NCBI RefSeq assembly: GCF_003315195.1
Contig: NZ_QNRV01000005.1
Span: 58,321-122,320 of the forward strand
Origin: Sutterella wadsworthensis
GTDB taxonomy: Bacteria; Pseudomonadota; Gammaproteobacteria; Burkholderiales; Burkholderiaceae_F
Length of the DNA stretch: 64,000 nt
Reading direction: 5' to 3'
A program made the position numbers and the translations under genes. The notes beneath the pieces are model-generated. The model saw only the letters and a program-made list of their open reading frames with translations. It searched no databases and had not been told where the DNA came from. Each line of letters opens with the position of its first letter. Position 1 is the first letter of the stretch. This document shows, piece by piece, positions 35,500 through 44,984 of this stretch.

Positions 35500-37686
35500 A
35501 TGCGAACGCTCCGCACCACAATCGTCATTCTGCTTTTTCTTTCGCTTCTCGTTCTTTCCCTCGTCGGCGCCCTCACGCTCTACGCCACTCCTGAACGCGT
35601 TACAGCACGGGCCGCAGCCATGCTCGAGTCACATCTTGGGCTGCGAGCGGAACTTTCTGGCGATGTGGAATTGAAGCGCTTGCCGAAACTCATTCTCCGT
35701 ATACCTGCCGGAGAGCTCATTCGCGCAAAGGACAGCGCTCATGCCGGCCGATTTGCCAGCGCAGAAATTGAACTCGCCCCATGGAGTCTCTTCGCTCAAT
35801 CGCCGCGCGTCGACCGTGTTGCCGTTGATCGCCTTGAGCTCAACGATATCTCCTACGCGAAGCTGCTTGAGAACACAACCTCCTCTGCCGAACATGCCCT
35901 CTGGAATATCGACCAACTCGAACTCACTCAGGCATCCATTCGTTTTGATGCTCTGCCGCATGTTGGCGCAGGTATGCTCTCAGCGCTCGATGCCGAATTT
36001 TCCAATCTCTCTGAAACCGGCGGAACGGTGCGTCTGGCGGGTACGTTAACGCTCCCTCAGGCACCGAGCATCTCGGCCGCCCCTATTTCGGAAGGGTCCG
36101 CACAGACGCTCAGCGGCCTTACTGGCACCTTGACATTTACCGGCGTCTTCACGTTTGATGCTCAAAAAGGATTGGTGCTGCAGATGCCTGCTGCCACTTT
36201 TGACGGCATCTCCGGCTCGATGAACTTAAAAGCATCCGCCTCAGCCAATAGGCTGACCGGCGCCCCAATGGGCCAGCCTTGGATTGCGGAAAAACCAGCG
36301 CTGGAAGGTTCCCTGCGAGAGGGCACTACCTTCTCTATTCAGGCACCAACGGCATCCATCACATCCGACGGCATTTTTGCCGAATACGCCTCTGCGCGAG
36401 GACAACTCTCTGCAGCCAAGCGTAATTGGTCACTTGCAGGCACCGCCGGTGTTGATCTTTCCTGGGCCAACGGTTCACTTAAGCTCTCTGCGCTTGACCT
36501 CTCGAGCTCAACCGACTCCACTACTGTCAATCGACTCACCGGCACGCTTAACCTCTCCGCCGATACACTGCAAACCAACCTCGAAGGCACATTTTTTGGC
36601 ACAACTGTCAGCCTGCATCTCGCTCAGCTGTCCGGCAATGCCGTATCGGGCAACATCGCATTGGGAGCGGCATCCGCGGCCACGCTTGAGAGCCTTTCTC
36701 CTCTCTGGGGACATTTTGTCGCAGCAGACGGACGAGACTTCAAAATCGCCTTTACGATTGGCACCCTCAAACTATCCGAAACAGGAAAGCTCACTGCTCT
36801 TAACGATGTGTCGGCGGATCTCACTCGTTCCGCAGGCATCGTCAATCTCACCCGCGGCCAAGCCGCTTTTCTTAACGGCGCAGTACAGCTTGCCGGCATT
36901 CTCACGCCGGACGGTATTTGGCGTATCAACAGCACTCTAAAGGGAGCCGATGCACAAAATGCCTTTGCAGTGCCGGCCCCAATTGCGGGGCGGATGGATG
37001 GAACTTTCGACCTCGAGGGCACCTTCTATCCGCTCGAAGGCACCATTACTGTTGCTGAGGCTAAAGGAAAAGTCCACTTAACCGAAGGCACACTGCTTGG
37101 CATTGATCTGGAGAAAGCGCGTCAGATTCTCATCAATGAAGCGCCCGAAACACTCCCTCCAGAATTGGTCGCAAAGACTGCACGGACGCGCTTGAGTGAA
37201 CTGACTGCTGACATCGCCCTTACCAAAACGTCAGAATCTGAACACTTCATCAAGATTTCCGGCAAAGCACTTGCCCCGAGAGTCGGTTCAGCCGAATTGC
37301 CGTGGATCGCTGAGTTTGCCGGCGAAGCCTCACATTCGCAGATGACCATTGACATTAAAGCGACACTTGCCGCCGAGGGCAAAACGCCGGAACTCATGTT
37401 GCCTGTGCAAGTAATCTTCAAGACGGGTTCCGCTCCTCAATGGATCATCAACTGGTTTGCTGCGGCGCAACCTGCTGCGGCGGCGCATGCTGATGAGCCA
37501 TTCACACTGAAGAAACTTGGACAAAAGTTTGAACGAGCCATGAAAGATTTTTGGAACGGCATCGAATTCCCGGAAATCGACATGCCCAAACTGCCTTCAT
37601 TGCCGAAGATGCCTTGGGATTCAGATGAGAGCGCAGCGCCTAGGCAACCAACTGACGCGGACAGATCCTCGAAGCAGAGCATCTGA
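35500..37686 (+). CDS. AsmA-family envelope protein
   Basis: The 728-residue protein begins with one membrane segment (TIVILLFLSLLVLSLVGALTLY). The N-terminal AsmA domain follows (LESHLGLRAELSGDVELK, then GRFASAEIELAPWSLF), with a C-terminal AsmA-like repeat (GTFDLEGTF and nearby). The rest is Thr/Ser/Ala-rich beta-type sequence. AsmA-type proteins are thought to help move phospholipids between the membranes. The last 90 residues hold a Pro-rich, Lys-rich stretch (EIDMPKLPSLPKMP). It stands alone between ahpF and coaD. Confidence 0.85.
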   Translation: MRTLRTTIVILLFLSLLVLSLVGALTLYATPERVTARAAAMLESHLGLRAELSGDVELKRLPKLILRIPAGELIRAKDSAHAGRFASAEIELAPWSLFAQSPRVDRVAVDRLELNDISYAKLLENTTSSAEHALWNIDQLELTQASIRFDALPHVGAGMLSALDAEFSNLSETGGTVRLAGTLTLPQAPSISAAPISEGSAQTLSGLTGTLTFTGVFTFDAQKGLVLQMPAATFDGISGSMNLKASASANRLTGAPMGQPWIAEKPALEGSLREGTTFSIQAPTASITSDGIFAEYASARGQLSAAKRNWSLAGTAGVDLSWANGSLKLSALDLSSSTDSTTVNRLTGTLNLSADTLQTNLEGTFFGTTVSLHLAQLSGNAVSGNIALGAASAATLESLSPLWGHFVAADGRDFKIAFTIGTLKLSETGKLTALNDVSADLTRSAGIVNLTRGQAAFLNGAVQLAGILTPDGIWRINSTLKGADAQNAFAVPAPIAGRMDGTFDLEGTFYPLEGTITVAEAKGKVHLTEGTLLGIDLEKARQILINEAPETLPPELVAKTARTRLSELTADIALTKTSESEHFIKISGKALAPRVGSAELPWIAEFAGEASHSQMTIDIKATLAAEGKTPELMLPVQVIFKTGSAPQWIINWFAAAQPAAAAHADEPFTLKKLGQKFERAMKDFWNGIEFPEIDMPKLPSLPKMPWDSDESAAPRQPTDADRSSKQSI

Positions 37687-37741
37687 CTCGAGTGCCGCCG
37701 AGCCTAAAAACTTGCTTTAGTTCGTTGTTTGCGGTCAGGTG

Positions 37742-38233
37742 TTACATTGGGTTGCGTCTGGCCGCCGACTGCAGTGTCGGCCAGATACGAGGATCAACGA
37801 AAGCCGCCGCTTCATCACCGCCAAGACGAGCAATTTCACGCACAAACGTACCGCTCACGAACTGATTTTGCAGTGACGGTGTCATGAATACTGTCTCAAC
37901 CTCTGGCATCAGCTGCCGATTCATGCCCGCCATCTGAAACTCATATTCGAAGTCACTTACGGCACGTGCTCCGCGCACAATAACACCCACATCGTGCGAC
38001 ATCACGAAATCCTTAAGCAATCCCGTAACGGGAAGCGGCTCAACATTGGCAAAGTCAGCACACACCAACCGGGCACAGTAAAGGCGTTCTTCAAGCGAGA
38101 GAAGCGGATGCTTGCCGGCACTTGTCGCCACTCCCACATAAACCTTAGGAAAGATACGTGAGGCGCGGGCAATCAGATCGAGATGACCGTTTGTCAGGGG
38201 ATCGAACGTTCCAGGATAAACAGCATTGAGCAT
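37742..38233 (-). CDS. coaD: Phosphopantetheine adenylyltransferase
   Basis: The 163-residue enzyme makes dephospho-Co[17 protein letters not shown] is the substrate/ATP motif (HxGH counterpart NGHL), [16 protein letters not shown] is well conserved, and [13 protein letters not shown] matches the later nucleotide motif. Full length. It lies 77 bp downstream of rsmD on the same strand, a common pairing. Confidence 0.95.
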   Translation of the reverse strand: MLNAVYPGTFDPLTNGHLDLIARASRIFPKVYVGVATSAGKHPLLSLEERLYCARLVCADFANVEPLPVTGLLKDFVMSHDVGVIVRGARAVSDFEYEFQMAGMNRQLMPEVETVFMTPSLQNQFVSGTFVREIARLGGDEAAAFVDPRIWPTLQSAARRNPM

Positions 38234-38310
38234 TGTGAGGAATTCTCTAGTCCTGTCCGTGCATCAGCCAGAGCTGATCAGACGTTAAAGAAGCAATAAG
38301 AGCGTTGAAT

Positions 38311-39057
38311 TTAACCTTGAGCCGCCTTCTGTGCCTGCTTAGCGGCAATCTTCGCCGCTTTACCGCGAAGCGGCTTCTTGACTTTGGCCAATGCAGCCAG
38401 AGAACCAGCTGCAAAACCCAAAAGTTCGCAAGTCACCTGCCCTGCACTCATACTCCTTAAGCGAACGAGTTTTTGTTGGTCAAGCACTTCCGGCGACGTC
38501 AGGACACCCGAACGTTCAACGTAAAGAATGCCATTCGGCCCCAGACATTTTGCTGCTTCAACAATCGCTTCGTCCTGCAGATTCAGTGCATAGGGAGGAT
38601 CAATGAAAATCACATCGTAATAGGATGCTGCCCCCTCAAGAAACTGAAAAGCATCTCCCTGATGAACTCGGATCTGGGTGCCATTGGCCTCTTTTTCAGA
38701 GAGCTTTGCCGCTGCATGCTTCAAAAGCGCCGCCTGACGGCTATCGCGCTCAACAAAGTCCGCGGCTTTCATGCCGCGCGACAGCGCTTCAAAACCCAAA
38801 GCACCGGACCCCGCAAAAAGATCCAACGCGCTTTTGCCCGAAAAGGAGCCTAAAAGATGCCCAAGCCAGTCGAAAACGGTCTCGCGCACTCGCTCCGGAG
38901 TAGGACGCAGTCCATTGCGGTCGGCAACCGCCAACGGCGTGCGGCGCCAACGCCCCCCAACGATGCGCACTGCACCCTCTCGCTCACCGCGTGAGGTTGT
39001 TAAACTTGCGCTCACAGCGTCTTTACGCGCATTTCTTGGACTTTTCAACATCTTCAT
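38311..39057 (-). CDS. rsmD: 16S rRNA (guanine966-N2)-methyltransferase RsmD
   Basis: The S-adenosylmethionine fold shows VRIVGGRWRRTPL, LDLFAGSGALGFEALSRG (SAM site) and FIDPPYAL (DPPY catalytic motif). The C-terminal 25 residues are Lys/Ala-rich. The start is uncertain. The frame opens at 39117, inside ftsY. I place it at ATG 39057, giving about 248 residues, since the family begins close to VRIVGG; a shorter form is possible. If correct, it and ftsY start 5 bp apart on opposite strands. Confidence 0.88.
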   Translation of the reverse strand: MKMLKSPRNARKDAVSASLTTSRGEREGAVRIVGGRWRRTPLAVADRNGLRPTPERVRETVFDWLGHLLGSFSGKSALDLFAGSGALGFEALSRGMKAADFVERDSRQAALLKHAAAKLSEKEANGTQIRVHQGDAFQFLEGAASYYDVIFIDPPYALNLQDEAIVEAAKCLGPNGILYVERSGVLTSPEVLDQQKLVRLRSMSAGQVTCELLGFAAGSLAALAKVKKPLRGKAAKIAAKQAQKAAQG

Positions 39058-39062
39058 CAAGT

Positions 39063-39995
39063 ATGGCTTTGGGTTCTTCTGAGGGTTGGTTTTCCCGTTT
39101 GAAAAATGGGCTTTCACGCACCCGCGTCAATATCGTCGGACTTTTTTCAGGCGGCGTCGTTGACGAGGATTTTCTCGAGGAGCTGGAGTTTGCGCTGATC
39201 TCCGCTGATGTCGGCGTAGAGACAACAACGCATATCTTAGAGCGCCTTCGCAGCGATATTAAGCTCCAAGGATTGAAGACTCAGGAAGAGGTGAAACTCG
39301 CGCTGCGTGATGAGCTGGTCACCATTCTCAAACCTGCTGAAGGCGTACTCAACGTTGATCAAGCAAAGCCTTGCGTCATCATGATGTGCGGTGTGAACGG
39401 TGCTGGTAAAACGACTAGTATCGGTAAACTTGCCAAACGTTTCGCCGACAACGGCAAGAGCGTCCTTTTAGCCGCCGGTGATACTTTCCGTGCTGCCGCA
39501 CGGGAGCAGCTCGCCGTCTGGGGTGAACGCAACCGCGTCGAAGTTATTGCACAGACTGGAGGTGATCCGGCAGCGGTGGTTTTTGATGCCGTCAATGCCG
39601 GCCGGGCCCGCAGCATGGATGTGGTTATCGCCGATACAGCGGGACGACTTCCTACGCAGACCAATCTGATGGAAGAACTCTCGCGCATCCGCCGCGCTCA
39701 AGAAAAAGCGCTCGAAGGTGCGCCGCATGAGGTGATTCTCGTGGTAGACGGTACAAACGGCCAAAATGCATTGGCGCAGGTGGCCGCGTTCGACACTTAC
39801 GCTCACCTTACCGGTCTGATCGTTACCAAATTGGATGGCACGGCCAAAGGCGGCGTTCTTGCAGCCATTACAGCTGCCCGAGGAGAGCGGAGACTGCCCA
39901 TTTACTATATCGGCGTAGGCGAAAAACTCGAAGACCTGCAGCCTTTCAGTGCTGAAGAATTTGCCAATGCGCTGGTTGGTCTGGACGCAAAATAA
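39063..39995 (+). CDS. ftsY: Signal recognition particle receptor FtsY
   Basis: The 310-residue protein has the NG GTPase domain: GVNGAGKTTSIGKLAKR, DTAGRLPTQTNLMEEL and VTKLDGTAKGG. The acidic A domain is almost absent (about 25 residues) compared with E. coli FtsY, as in many Betaproteobacteria. It docks SRP-bound ribosomes at the membrane. The ATG at 39063 starts MALGSSEGWFSRLKNGLSRT; the frame from 38991 overlaps rsmD. Confidence 0.95.
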   Translation: MALGSSEGWFSRLKNGLSRTRVNIVGLFSGGVVDEDFLEELEFALISADVGVETTTHILERLRSDIKLQGLKTQEEVKLALRDELVTILKPAEGVLNVDQAKPCVIMMCGVNGAGKTTSIGKLAKRFADNGKSVLLAAGDTFRAAAREQLAVWGERNRVEVIAQTGGDPAAVVFDAVNAGRARSMDVVIADTAGRLPTQTNLMEELSRIRRAQEKALEGAPHEVILVVDGTNGQNALAQVAAFDTYAHLTGLIVTKLDGTAKGGVLAAITAARGERRLPIYYIGVGEKLEDLQPFSAEEFANALVGLDAK

Positions 39996-40045
39996 AGTAA
40001 CGCCGCCGCAGGCAGTGCACATCACTATTCATTGAAGGATTCATC

Positions 40046-41515
40046 ATGCTTCTGGGTGCTGTAGATCTTGGCAGCAACAGCTTCCGCGTTGAAATCGGCC
40101 GCCTTGAAGGCGACAGTATTCACACGCAAAACTACTTGAAGGAAACCGTTCGCCTTGCCGGTGGGTTCGACGACAAGGGCGCTTTAACGCCTGAAATTCA
40201 AGCGCGCGCTTTGGCCGCGCTTGCTCGCTTCAATGAGCGTCTGGCAGGTCTGCCTTCTACTCAAGTTCGTGCCGTCGGCACTCAAGCTATGCGCGTAGCG
40301 ACCAATGCGGCCGATTTTTTAAAAAAAGCCGAAGAAACGCTTGGTTACCGCATTGATATTCTCTCTGGACACGAGGAAGCACGTCTTGTCTTCAAGGGAT
40401 GCGCACATACGCTTCCGCTTTCAGATAAACGGCGTCTAGTGGTCGATATCGGCGGCGCCAGTACTGAAATCATCATCGGGAAGGGATTAGAAGCTCAACG
40501 CTATGAAAGTTTCCGTATGGGCTGCGTCAACACGTCCATCCGCTTCTTTCGTGAAGGCAAAATTACGCAGAAGTCGCTTGATCGCGCGATTACAGCTTGT
40601 GCCGCAGAACTTGAGGAATCTATCACTACGTTTGGACGCGGCACTTACGATGAGTGCTATGGTTCAGCAGGCACGTTCGGAGCTGTAAGTGACATCTGCC
40701 ACGCGCTCGGCTGGAACACTGACGGTGAGGTGACGCCTGAGCACCTTGAGCGACTGCGCAAAATGCTCCTGGACATGCGTGACGTTAAGGATGTGAACTT
40801 TCCCGGCCTCAAAGAAGACCGCCGTGAAGTCATCGCTGGCGGTCTTGCCGTTTTGTCTGCCGTTTATCGTGTGCTTGGCATTCGCGAAATGCGCCCCGCT
40901 CAAGGCGCTCTGCGCATGGGGCTCCTCTATGATCTCCTCGGCCGCGTCTCTAATCGCGACACCCGAGATGTAGCTATTGAGGGACTCATGACCGCGACTC
41001 GGATCGATCGCGAACAGGCCGAACGCGTCGCCAACATTACGCTGGCTTTCTATCGAGAGCTCTGTCCTGACGCTTCACCCGAACTGCTGAGATATCTGCG
41101 CTGGGCAGCACTTGTACATGAATGCGGCATGTCAATTTCTTCCTCGCGATACCATCGTCACGGAGAATACATTATCAAGAATGCCGATATGCCGGGCTTT
41201 AGCCGCCGTGAACAAGACATGATGGCAGCAATCGTGCTCTCGCAGCGCGGCAATTTGAAAAAACTCGAAGGCGCATTTTCTTCTGGCCTTATTTCTCGCG
41301 CAGCAGCACTCGCCATTCGGCTTGCTGTTATTTTCTGCCATGCCAGAAAAGATGTTGAACTTCCCATAATGACTATCCATCGCAGCAACGAACAACTTGT
41401 TGTTCGCCTCGCGGAAGTCTGGCTTAACGCCCATCCGCTCACTGACTACCTCCTGAAGGAAGAGTCAGACTGTTGGGATCGCGTCGGCCGCAGTGTTAAG
41501 ATCGAAAAATTCTGA
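40046..41515 (+). CDS. ppx: Exopolyphosphatase
   Basis: The 489-residue protein has the Ppx/GppA N-terminal ATPase-like fold (AVDLGSNSFRVEIG; DIGGASTEIIIG) and a C-terminal HD-like helical part (VHECGMSISSSRYHRH). It degrades polyphosphate or pppGpp; without further data Ppx is the likelier. It stands 50 bp after ftsY and 12 bp before ftsE. No ppk gene is visible in the window. Confidence 0.88.
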   Translation: MLLGAVDLGSNSFRVEIGRLEGDSIHTQNYLKETVRLAGGFDDKGALTPEIQARALAALARFNERLAGLPSTQVRAVGTQAMRVATNAADFLKKAEETLGYRIDILSGHEEARLVFKGCAHTLPLSDKRRLVVDIGGASTEIIIGKGLEAQRYESFRMGCVNTSIRFFREGKITQKSLDRAITACAAELEESITTFGRGTYDECYGSAGTFGAVSDICHALGWNTDGEVTPEHLERLRKMLLDMRDVKDVNFPGLKEDRREVIAGGLAVLSAVYRVLGIREMRPAQGALRMGLLYDLLGRVSNRDTRDVAIEGLMTATRIDREQAERVANITLAFYRELCPDASPELLRYLRWAALVHECGMSISSSRYHRHGEYIIKNADMPGFSRREQDMMAAIVLSQRGNLKKLEGAFSSGLISRAAALAIRLAVIFCHARKDVELPIMTIHRSNEQLVVRLAEVWLNAHPLTDYLLKEESDCWDRVGRSVKIEKF

Positions 41516-41527
41516 GTAGCACTTTCA

Positions 41528-42223
41528 ATGGCTCCTGCAGTTCCTCAACCCCTCCTTGAGCTTCATTCCACGAGCGTTATCATTGACGGCTCCGTGGTTG
41601 TCGACCGCGTCTCTCTCACAGTAGGACGGGGGGAATTCGTACTGCTCCGCGGACCGACAGGAAGCGGAAAGAGCACCGTATTGAAACTCCTCGCAGGGCT
41701 TGTTCGACCGACTTCGGGCGAAGTTATCGTTGCCGGCGACCGTGTCGATCATTTCAACGAAATGGAACGCCGGTGGCTACGTCGCTCTATGGGGCTCATG
41801 ATGCAGGACGGACGGCTGCTTGATGACCGTACCGTCCATGAAAATGTCATGCTCCCGGCCTTAGCTGCAGAAGAGTCTTATGCTGAAGCCCGCCGCCGCG
41901 GTTTTCTAGCGCTGGAGAAATGCGGTCTCGCCGAACACGCCGACGCCTTCCCTGCCCGTTTGTCTGCGGGTCAGCGGCAGCTTGCGCTCCTCGCACGTGC
42001 GGTCGTCAATCGTCCTGTCGTCATCCTTGCCGACGAACCCGTTGCACATTTGGACGATGTTAATGGTGAAGCGCTGCTTGCACTTCTAGCCACTTTCGCG
42101 CGAGCAGGCGTCACCGTTGTCTGCGCGAGCCACAAAGCACTGACAGTTCCCAGAGCCCAACTCCGCGAAATCATACTTTCCACGCCCGGTTCAATGGCTG
42201 TTGATACGGAGATTCGGGCATGA
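41528..42223 (+). CDS. ftsE: Cell-division ATP-binding protein FtsE
   Basis: The 231-residue ABC ATPase has Walker A GPTGSGKST, MMQDGRLLDDRTVHEN, signature LSAGQRQLALL and Walker B VVILADEPVAHLDD. The signature LSAGQ departs from the usual LSGGQ. It drives FtsX, and in E. coli the pair activates EnvC, whose homologue lies 5 kb downstream. Its stop overlaps ftsX by 4 bp. Confidence 0.9.
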   Translation: MAPAVPQPLLELHSTSVIIDGSVVVDRVSLTVGRGEFVLLRGPTGSGKSTVLKLLAGLVRPTSGEVIVAGDRVDHFNEMERRWLRRSMGLMMQDGRLLDDRTVHENVMLPALAAEESYAEARRRGFLALEKCGLAEHADAFPARLSAGQRQLALLARAVVNRPVVILADEPVAHLDDVNGEALLALLATFARAGVTVVCASHKALTVPRAQLREIILSTPGSMAVDTEIRA

Positions 42224-43128
42224 GCTTCTTCACCGGCTTCATCACCAGCCGCCGCTGGGCTTTCGAAGAGATGTTCCGCGGCTTGAAACGCAACGCAGGA
42301 GCTAATGCCTTTGCTGTTTTGCTTTCAGCTCTGGCACTAACGATTCCTCTTTGGATTGCCTTAGTCTTCTACGGACTATCGGAACCTCTGCGAAGTCTTC
42401 CAACATCGGTTGAGCTGACGGTTTTCACTAAGGAAGGTGCAGATGCCGTCAAGGTAGCTAATGCTGTCCGTGCAGCACCTTTAGTGACAAGTGCCCAAGT
42501 TATTGGGAAAGATGAAGCACTTAAGGCATTGAATGCTCAGCTTGGGCTGCCGTCTCAGACAGCCGGAGGCAACCCGTTGCCCGACATCATTGTGGCCGTT
42601 TTGGACGATCGAGCCAGTGCTGATGAAATCGCTGCCGCCGCAAAACGTATTTCCGCCCTGCCGGGCGTCGATTTCGCGCCTTATGAAGCATCCTGGCATG
42701 AGAAACTGCGGGCCGTCACTCAGGCTTCATGGGTGGGTCTTGCCTGTCTCGGTACCGTCGTAGCACTTCTTGTCATTCTTGTTCTTGAAAGTGCAGTTCG
42801 AATGACGACCGCCTCTGCGCGAGATGAAATGTGCACGCTCTATCTGATTGGAGCAGCCCCAGGATTCGCCGCTCGCCCTTATGCCTGGCGCGGCATGGTG
42901 CTGATGGGCACTGCTGCCGCTGCTGCGCTTGGACTTTCTGCAGCGGGGATCAAACTCCTGCAGCCATACCTTGACCGTGCCGCAGCGCTCTACGGCGGCT
43001 CCGTCACACTCACACTTCCAACGCTCGAACTCTGTTTAGGTTTTGTTGCCGCGGCTGCCGTGCTCGGCGGCCTCACATCGTCGCTTGCCGCACTACGCGC
43101 ATGGCGAACCATTGCCAAGGCCCAGTAA
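42220..43128 (+). CDS. ftsX: Cell-division permease-like protein FtsX
   Basis: The 302-residue protein has four expected membrane segments, one N-terminal and three C-terminal. A periplasmic ECD loop carries TVFTKEGADAVKVANAV and GKDEALKALNAQLGL. FtsX uses this loop to bind and open EnvC. It is coupled to ftsE by ATGA and followed by rpoH as in other proteobacteria. Confidence 0.9.
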   Translation: MSFFTGFITSRRWAFEEMFRGLKRNAGANAFAVLLSALALTIPLWIALVFYGLSEPLRSLPTSVELTVFTKEGADAVKVANAVRAAPLVTSAQVIGKDEALKALNAQLGLPSQTAGGNPLPDIIVAVLDDRASADEIAAAAKRISALPGVDFAPYEASWHEKLRAVTQASWVGLACLGTVVALLVILVLESAVRMTTASARDEMCTLYLIGAAPGFAARPYAWRGMVLMGTAAAAALGLSAAGIKLLQPYLDRAAALYGGSVTLTLPTLELCLGFVAAAAVLGGLTSSLAALRAWRTIAKAQ

Positions 43129-43146
43129 CTGTACCCTTTTCACTCT

Positions 43147-43175
43147 TTGCCCTTTGGGAAACCCTCTGCTACAAG
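43147..43175 (+). promoter_or_regulatory. Possible rpoH promoter
   Basis: TTGCCC (43147-43152) and extended -10 TGCTACAAG (hexamer 43170-43175) are 17 bp apart. A GGGGA/TCCCC hairpin (43182-43202) follows directly and could be part of a structured leader. Confidence 0.35.
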
Positions 43176-43211
43176 TCTTTGGGGGAGAACGTCCTTATCC
43201 CCTAAAACTCA

Positions 43212-44366
43212 ATGCTATTGTTTGATGGATCCGTTTCCCTTCCGCCGCCGCACATGACATCCTTCTCGGTTGATGCTCCGCTCATTATTGATCACGACGC
43301 AGCTACGCCTGACGAGCCACAGCTGAATGCATTGCCAGAGGGCTCTGACGAGCTGAGGACACAATCTCTTGATGCAGTCAAATCCGTAAAATCGTCCGAG
43401 CATCCCCATCAGCTTCCTGCTATACGCCAATCAACTGCACCCACAATACGTGCCACGCACCTGCCGTCCGTCAAATCTGAACGCTCGACCGCAGTTGTGC
43501 CTTATTCGCCGTCAGGGCCTTTGGGTGACTTAGATGCATTCCTTCGCGCCGCGGAACGCGCGCCAATGCTGACGGCCGATGAAGAGAAAACGCTTGCCCT
43601 GAAGCTACGCGATCAAAATGATCTGGAGGCTGCACAAAAACTCGTGCTCTCCCATCTTCGCTTGGTAATCTCCATTGCTCGTGGCTTTCTGGGCTACGGC
43701 CTCCCTTACGCCGATCTCATTCAGGAAGGCAACATTGGCCTGATGAAAGCCATTCGACGATACGACCCTGATCGTGGCGCCCGCCTCATGACTTTTGCCG
43801 TCCATTGGATTCGATCTGAAATTCAGGAATACATCATCCGAAACTGGCGCATCGTCAAGCTCGCCACTACGAAGAATCAGCGAAAACTTTTCTTCAATCT
43901 CCGACAACTGAAAGAAGACAGCCAAGCAGCACTCACCAATCAGGAAGCCCAACGTATCGCGCTCACATTGGATGTCAAACCCAAAGAGGTCCTCGATATG
44001 GAAGAGCGCATGTATGGGCAAGAAACGAGCATTGATGGACCGGCAGATTCTGACGATGATGACCGCTTCTCACCTTCGGACTGGCTTACCCGCACAAGCG
44101 ATCAACCCGAAGCCATACTCGAAGCTGAAGACCGCCAGCACCTCGAAGGCGAAGGGCTGCAGACGGCCTTAGCCGCACTGGACCCCCGCAGCCGCCGAGT
44201 CATTGAAGCACGCTACCTCACCGTTGACGCCGACGGCACTGCAAAACCGGTAACACTGCAGGCGCTTGCGCACGAACTTGGCGTTTCTGCAGAACGCGTG
44301 CGTCAGATTGAAAAGCTTGCCATCAAAAAAATGGGAGAAAAGCTCGCAGGTCAAGATCCATTCTGA
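43212..44366 (+). CDS. rpoH: RNA polymerase sigma-32 factor, long N terminus
   Basis: The core from about residue 98 is clear sigma-32: LVLSHLRLVISIARGFLGYG, region 2.4 DLIQEGNIGLMKAIRRYDP, the RpoH box QRKLFFNLRQ, and region 4 SAERVRQIEKLAIKKMG. The frame opens at 43212, giving 384 residues against about 285 in the family. The extra 90-100 residues are polar, rich in Ser, Pro and charged residues, and without recognisable motifs. An ATG at 43254 or an internal GTG near 43495 would shorten it. No clear ribosome-binding site precedes any of them. It should direct heat-shock genes. Confidence 0.92.
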   Translation: MLLFDGSVSLPPPHMTSFSVDAPLIIDHDAATPDEPQLNALPEGSDELRTQSLDAVKSVKSSEHPHQLPAIRQSTAPTIRATHLPSVKSERSTAVVPYSPSGPLGDLDAFLRAAERAPMLTADEEKTLALKLRDQNDLEAAQKLVLSHLRLVISIARGFLGYGLPYADLIQEGNIGLMKAIRRYDPDRGARLMTFAVHWIRSEIQEYIIRNWRIVKLATTKNQRKLFFNLRQLKEDSQAALTNQEAQRIALTLDVKPKEVLDMEERMYGQETSIDGPADSDDDDRFSPSDWLTRTSDQPEAILEAEDRQHLEGEGLQTALAALDPRSRRVIEARYLTVDADGTAKPVTLQALAHELGVSAERVRQIEKLAIKKMGEKLAGQDPF

Positions 44367-44399
44367 CCAGCAGACGCACAACGAATACACTTATATCCC

Positions 44400-44425
44400 G
44401 CCGCATCATGCGGCGGCTTTCGTTT
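44400..44425 (+). terminator. Possible terminator after rpoH
   Basis: GCCGC (44400-44404) pairs with GCGGC (44410-44414) over ATCAT, followed by GGCTTTCGTTTT. The T-tract is broken. Confidence 0.4.
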
Positions 44426-44439
44426 TCCCGCTCTCCGTC

Positions 44440-44910
44440 ATGTTTAACGTTGTACTCGTTCACCCTGAAATTCCGCCCAATACCGGCAATGTCATCCGTC
44501 TTTGTGCCAATACGGGCGCTTCGCTGCACCTCATCCGACCGTTGGGATTTTCACTCGAAGACAAACACATGAAACGCGCCGGTCTAGATTACTGGGAATA
44601 TGCAACACTCAAAATCCATGACAATTGGGAAGCGTTTCTAGCTGCTGAGCACCCCAACCCGGAACGTATGTTCGCGATGACGACGAAAGGGTCAACCGTC
44701 TTTTCGCAGCTGAAATTCATACCGGGCGACTGGTTCATTTTCGGCGCTGAAGGCTCCGGCCTTCCTGATGACATCCGCAGCGCGTTCAGTGCACAAAACC
44801 GTATTCGACTGCCAATGCGCCCGGACAACCGCTCGCTCAACCTCTCCAATGCCGTTGCAGTGACTGTTTTTGAAGCCTGGCGGCAACAGAACTATGCTGG
44901 TGGCTGCTGA
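44440..44910 (+). CDS. trmL: tRNA (cytidine(34)-2'-O)-methyltransferase
   Basis: The 156-residue SpoU-class enzyme has HPEIPPNTGNVIRLCANTG, FGAEGSGLP and the C-terminal knot motif NRSLNLSNAVAVTVFE. It methylates the wobble base of tRNA-Leu. The ATG at 44440 is 70 bp after rpoH; the frame from 44266 overlaps rpoH. Confidence 0.92.
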   Translation: MFNVVLVHPEIPPNTGNVIRLCANTGASLHLIRPLGFSLEDKHMKRAGLDYWEYATLKIHDNWEAFLAAEHPNPERMFAMTTKGSTVFSQLKFIPGDWFIFGAEGSGLPDDIRSAFSAQNRIRLPMRPDNRSLNLSNAVAVTVFEAWRQQNYAGGC

Positions 44911-44930
44911 CCGTCATTTATCATCAAGGA

Positions 44931-44968
44931 CAAAGATAAAGGCGCTCGAAAAATGATTTAGAGCGCCT
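44931..44968 (-). terminator. Terminator of the NarL-type regulator gene
   Basis: On the minus strand AGGCGCTC pairs with GAGCGCCT (positions 44961-44968 and 44940-44947), followed by TTTATCTTTG. Confidence 0.6.
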
Positions 44969-44984
44969 CCATCCCTAGCTCCCA

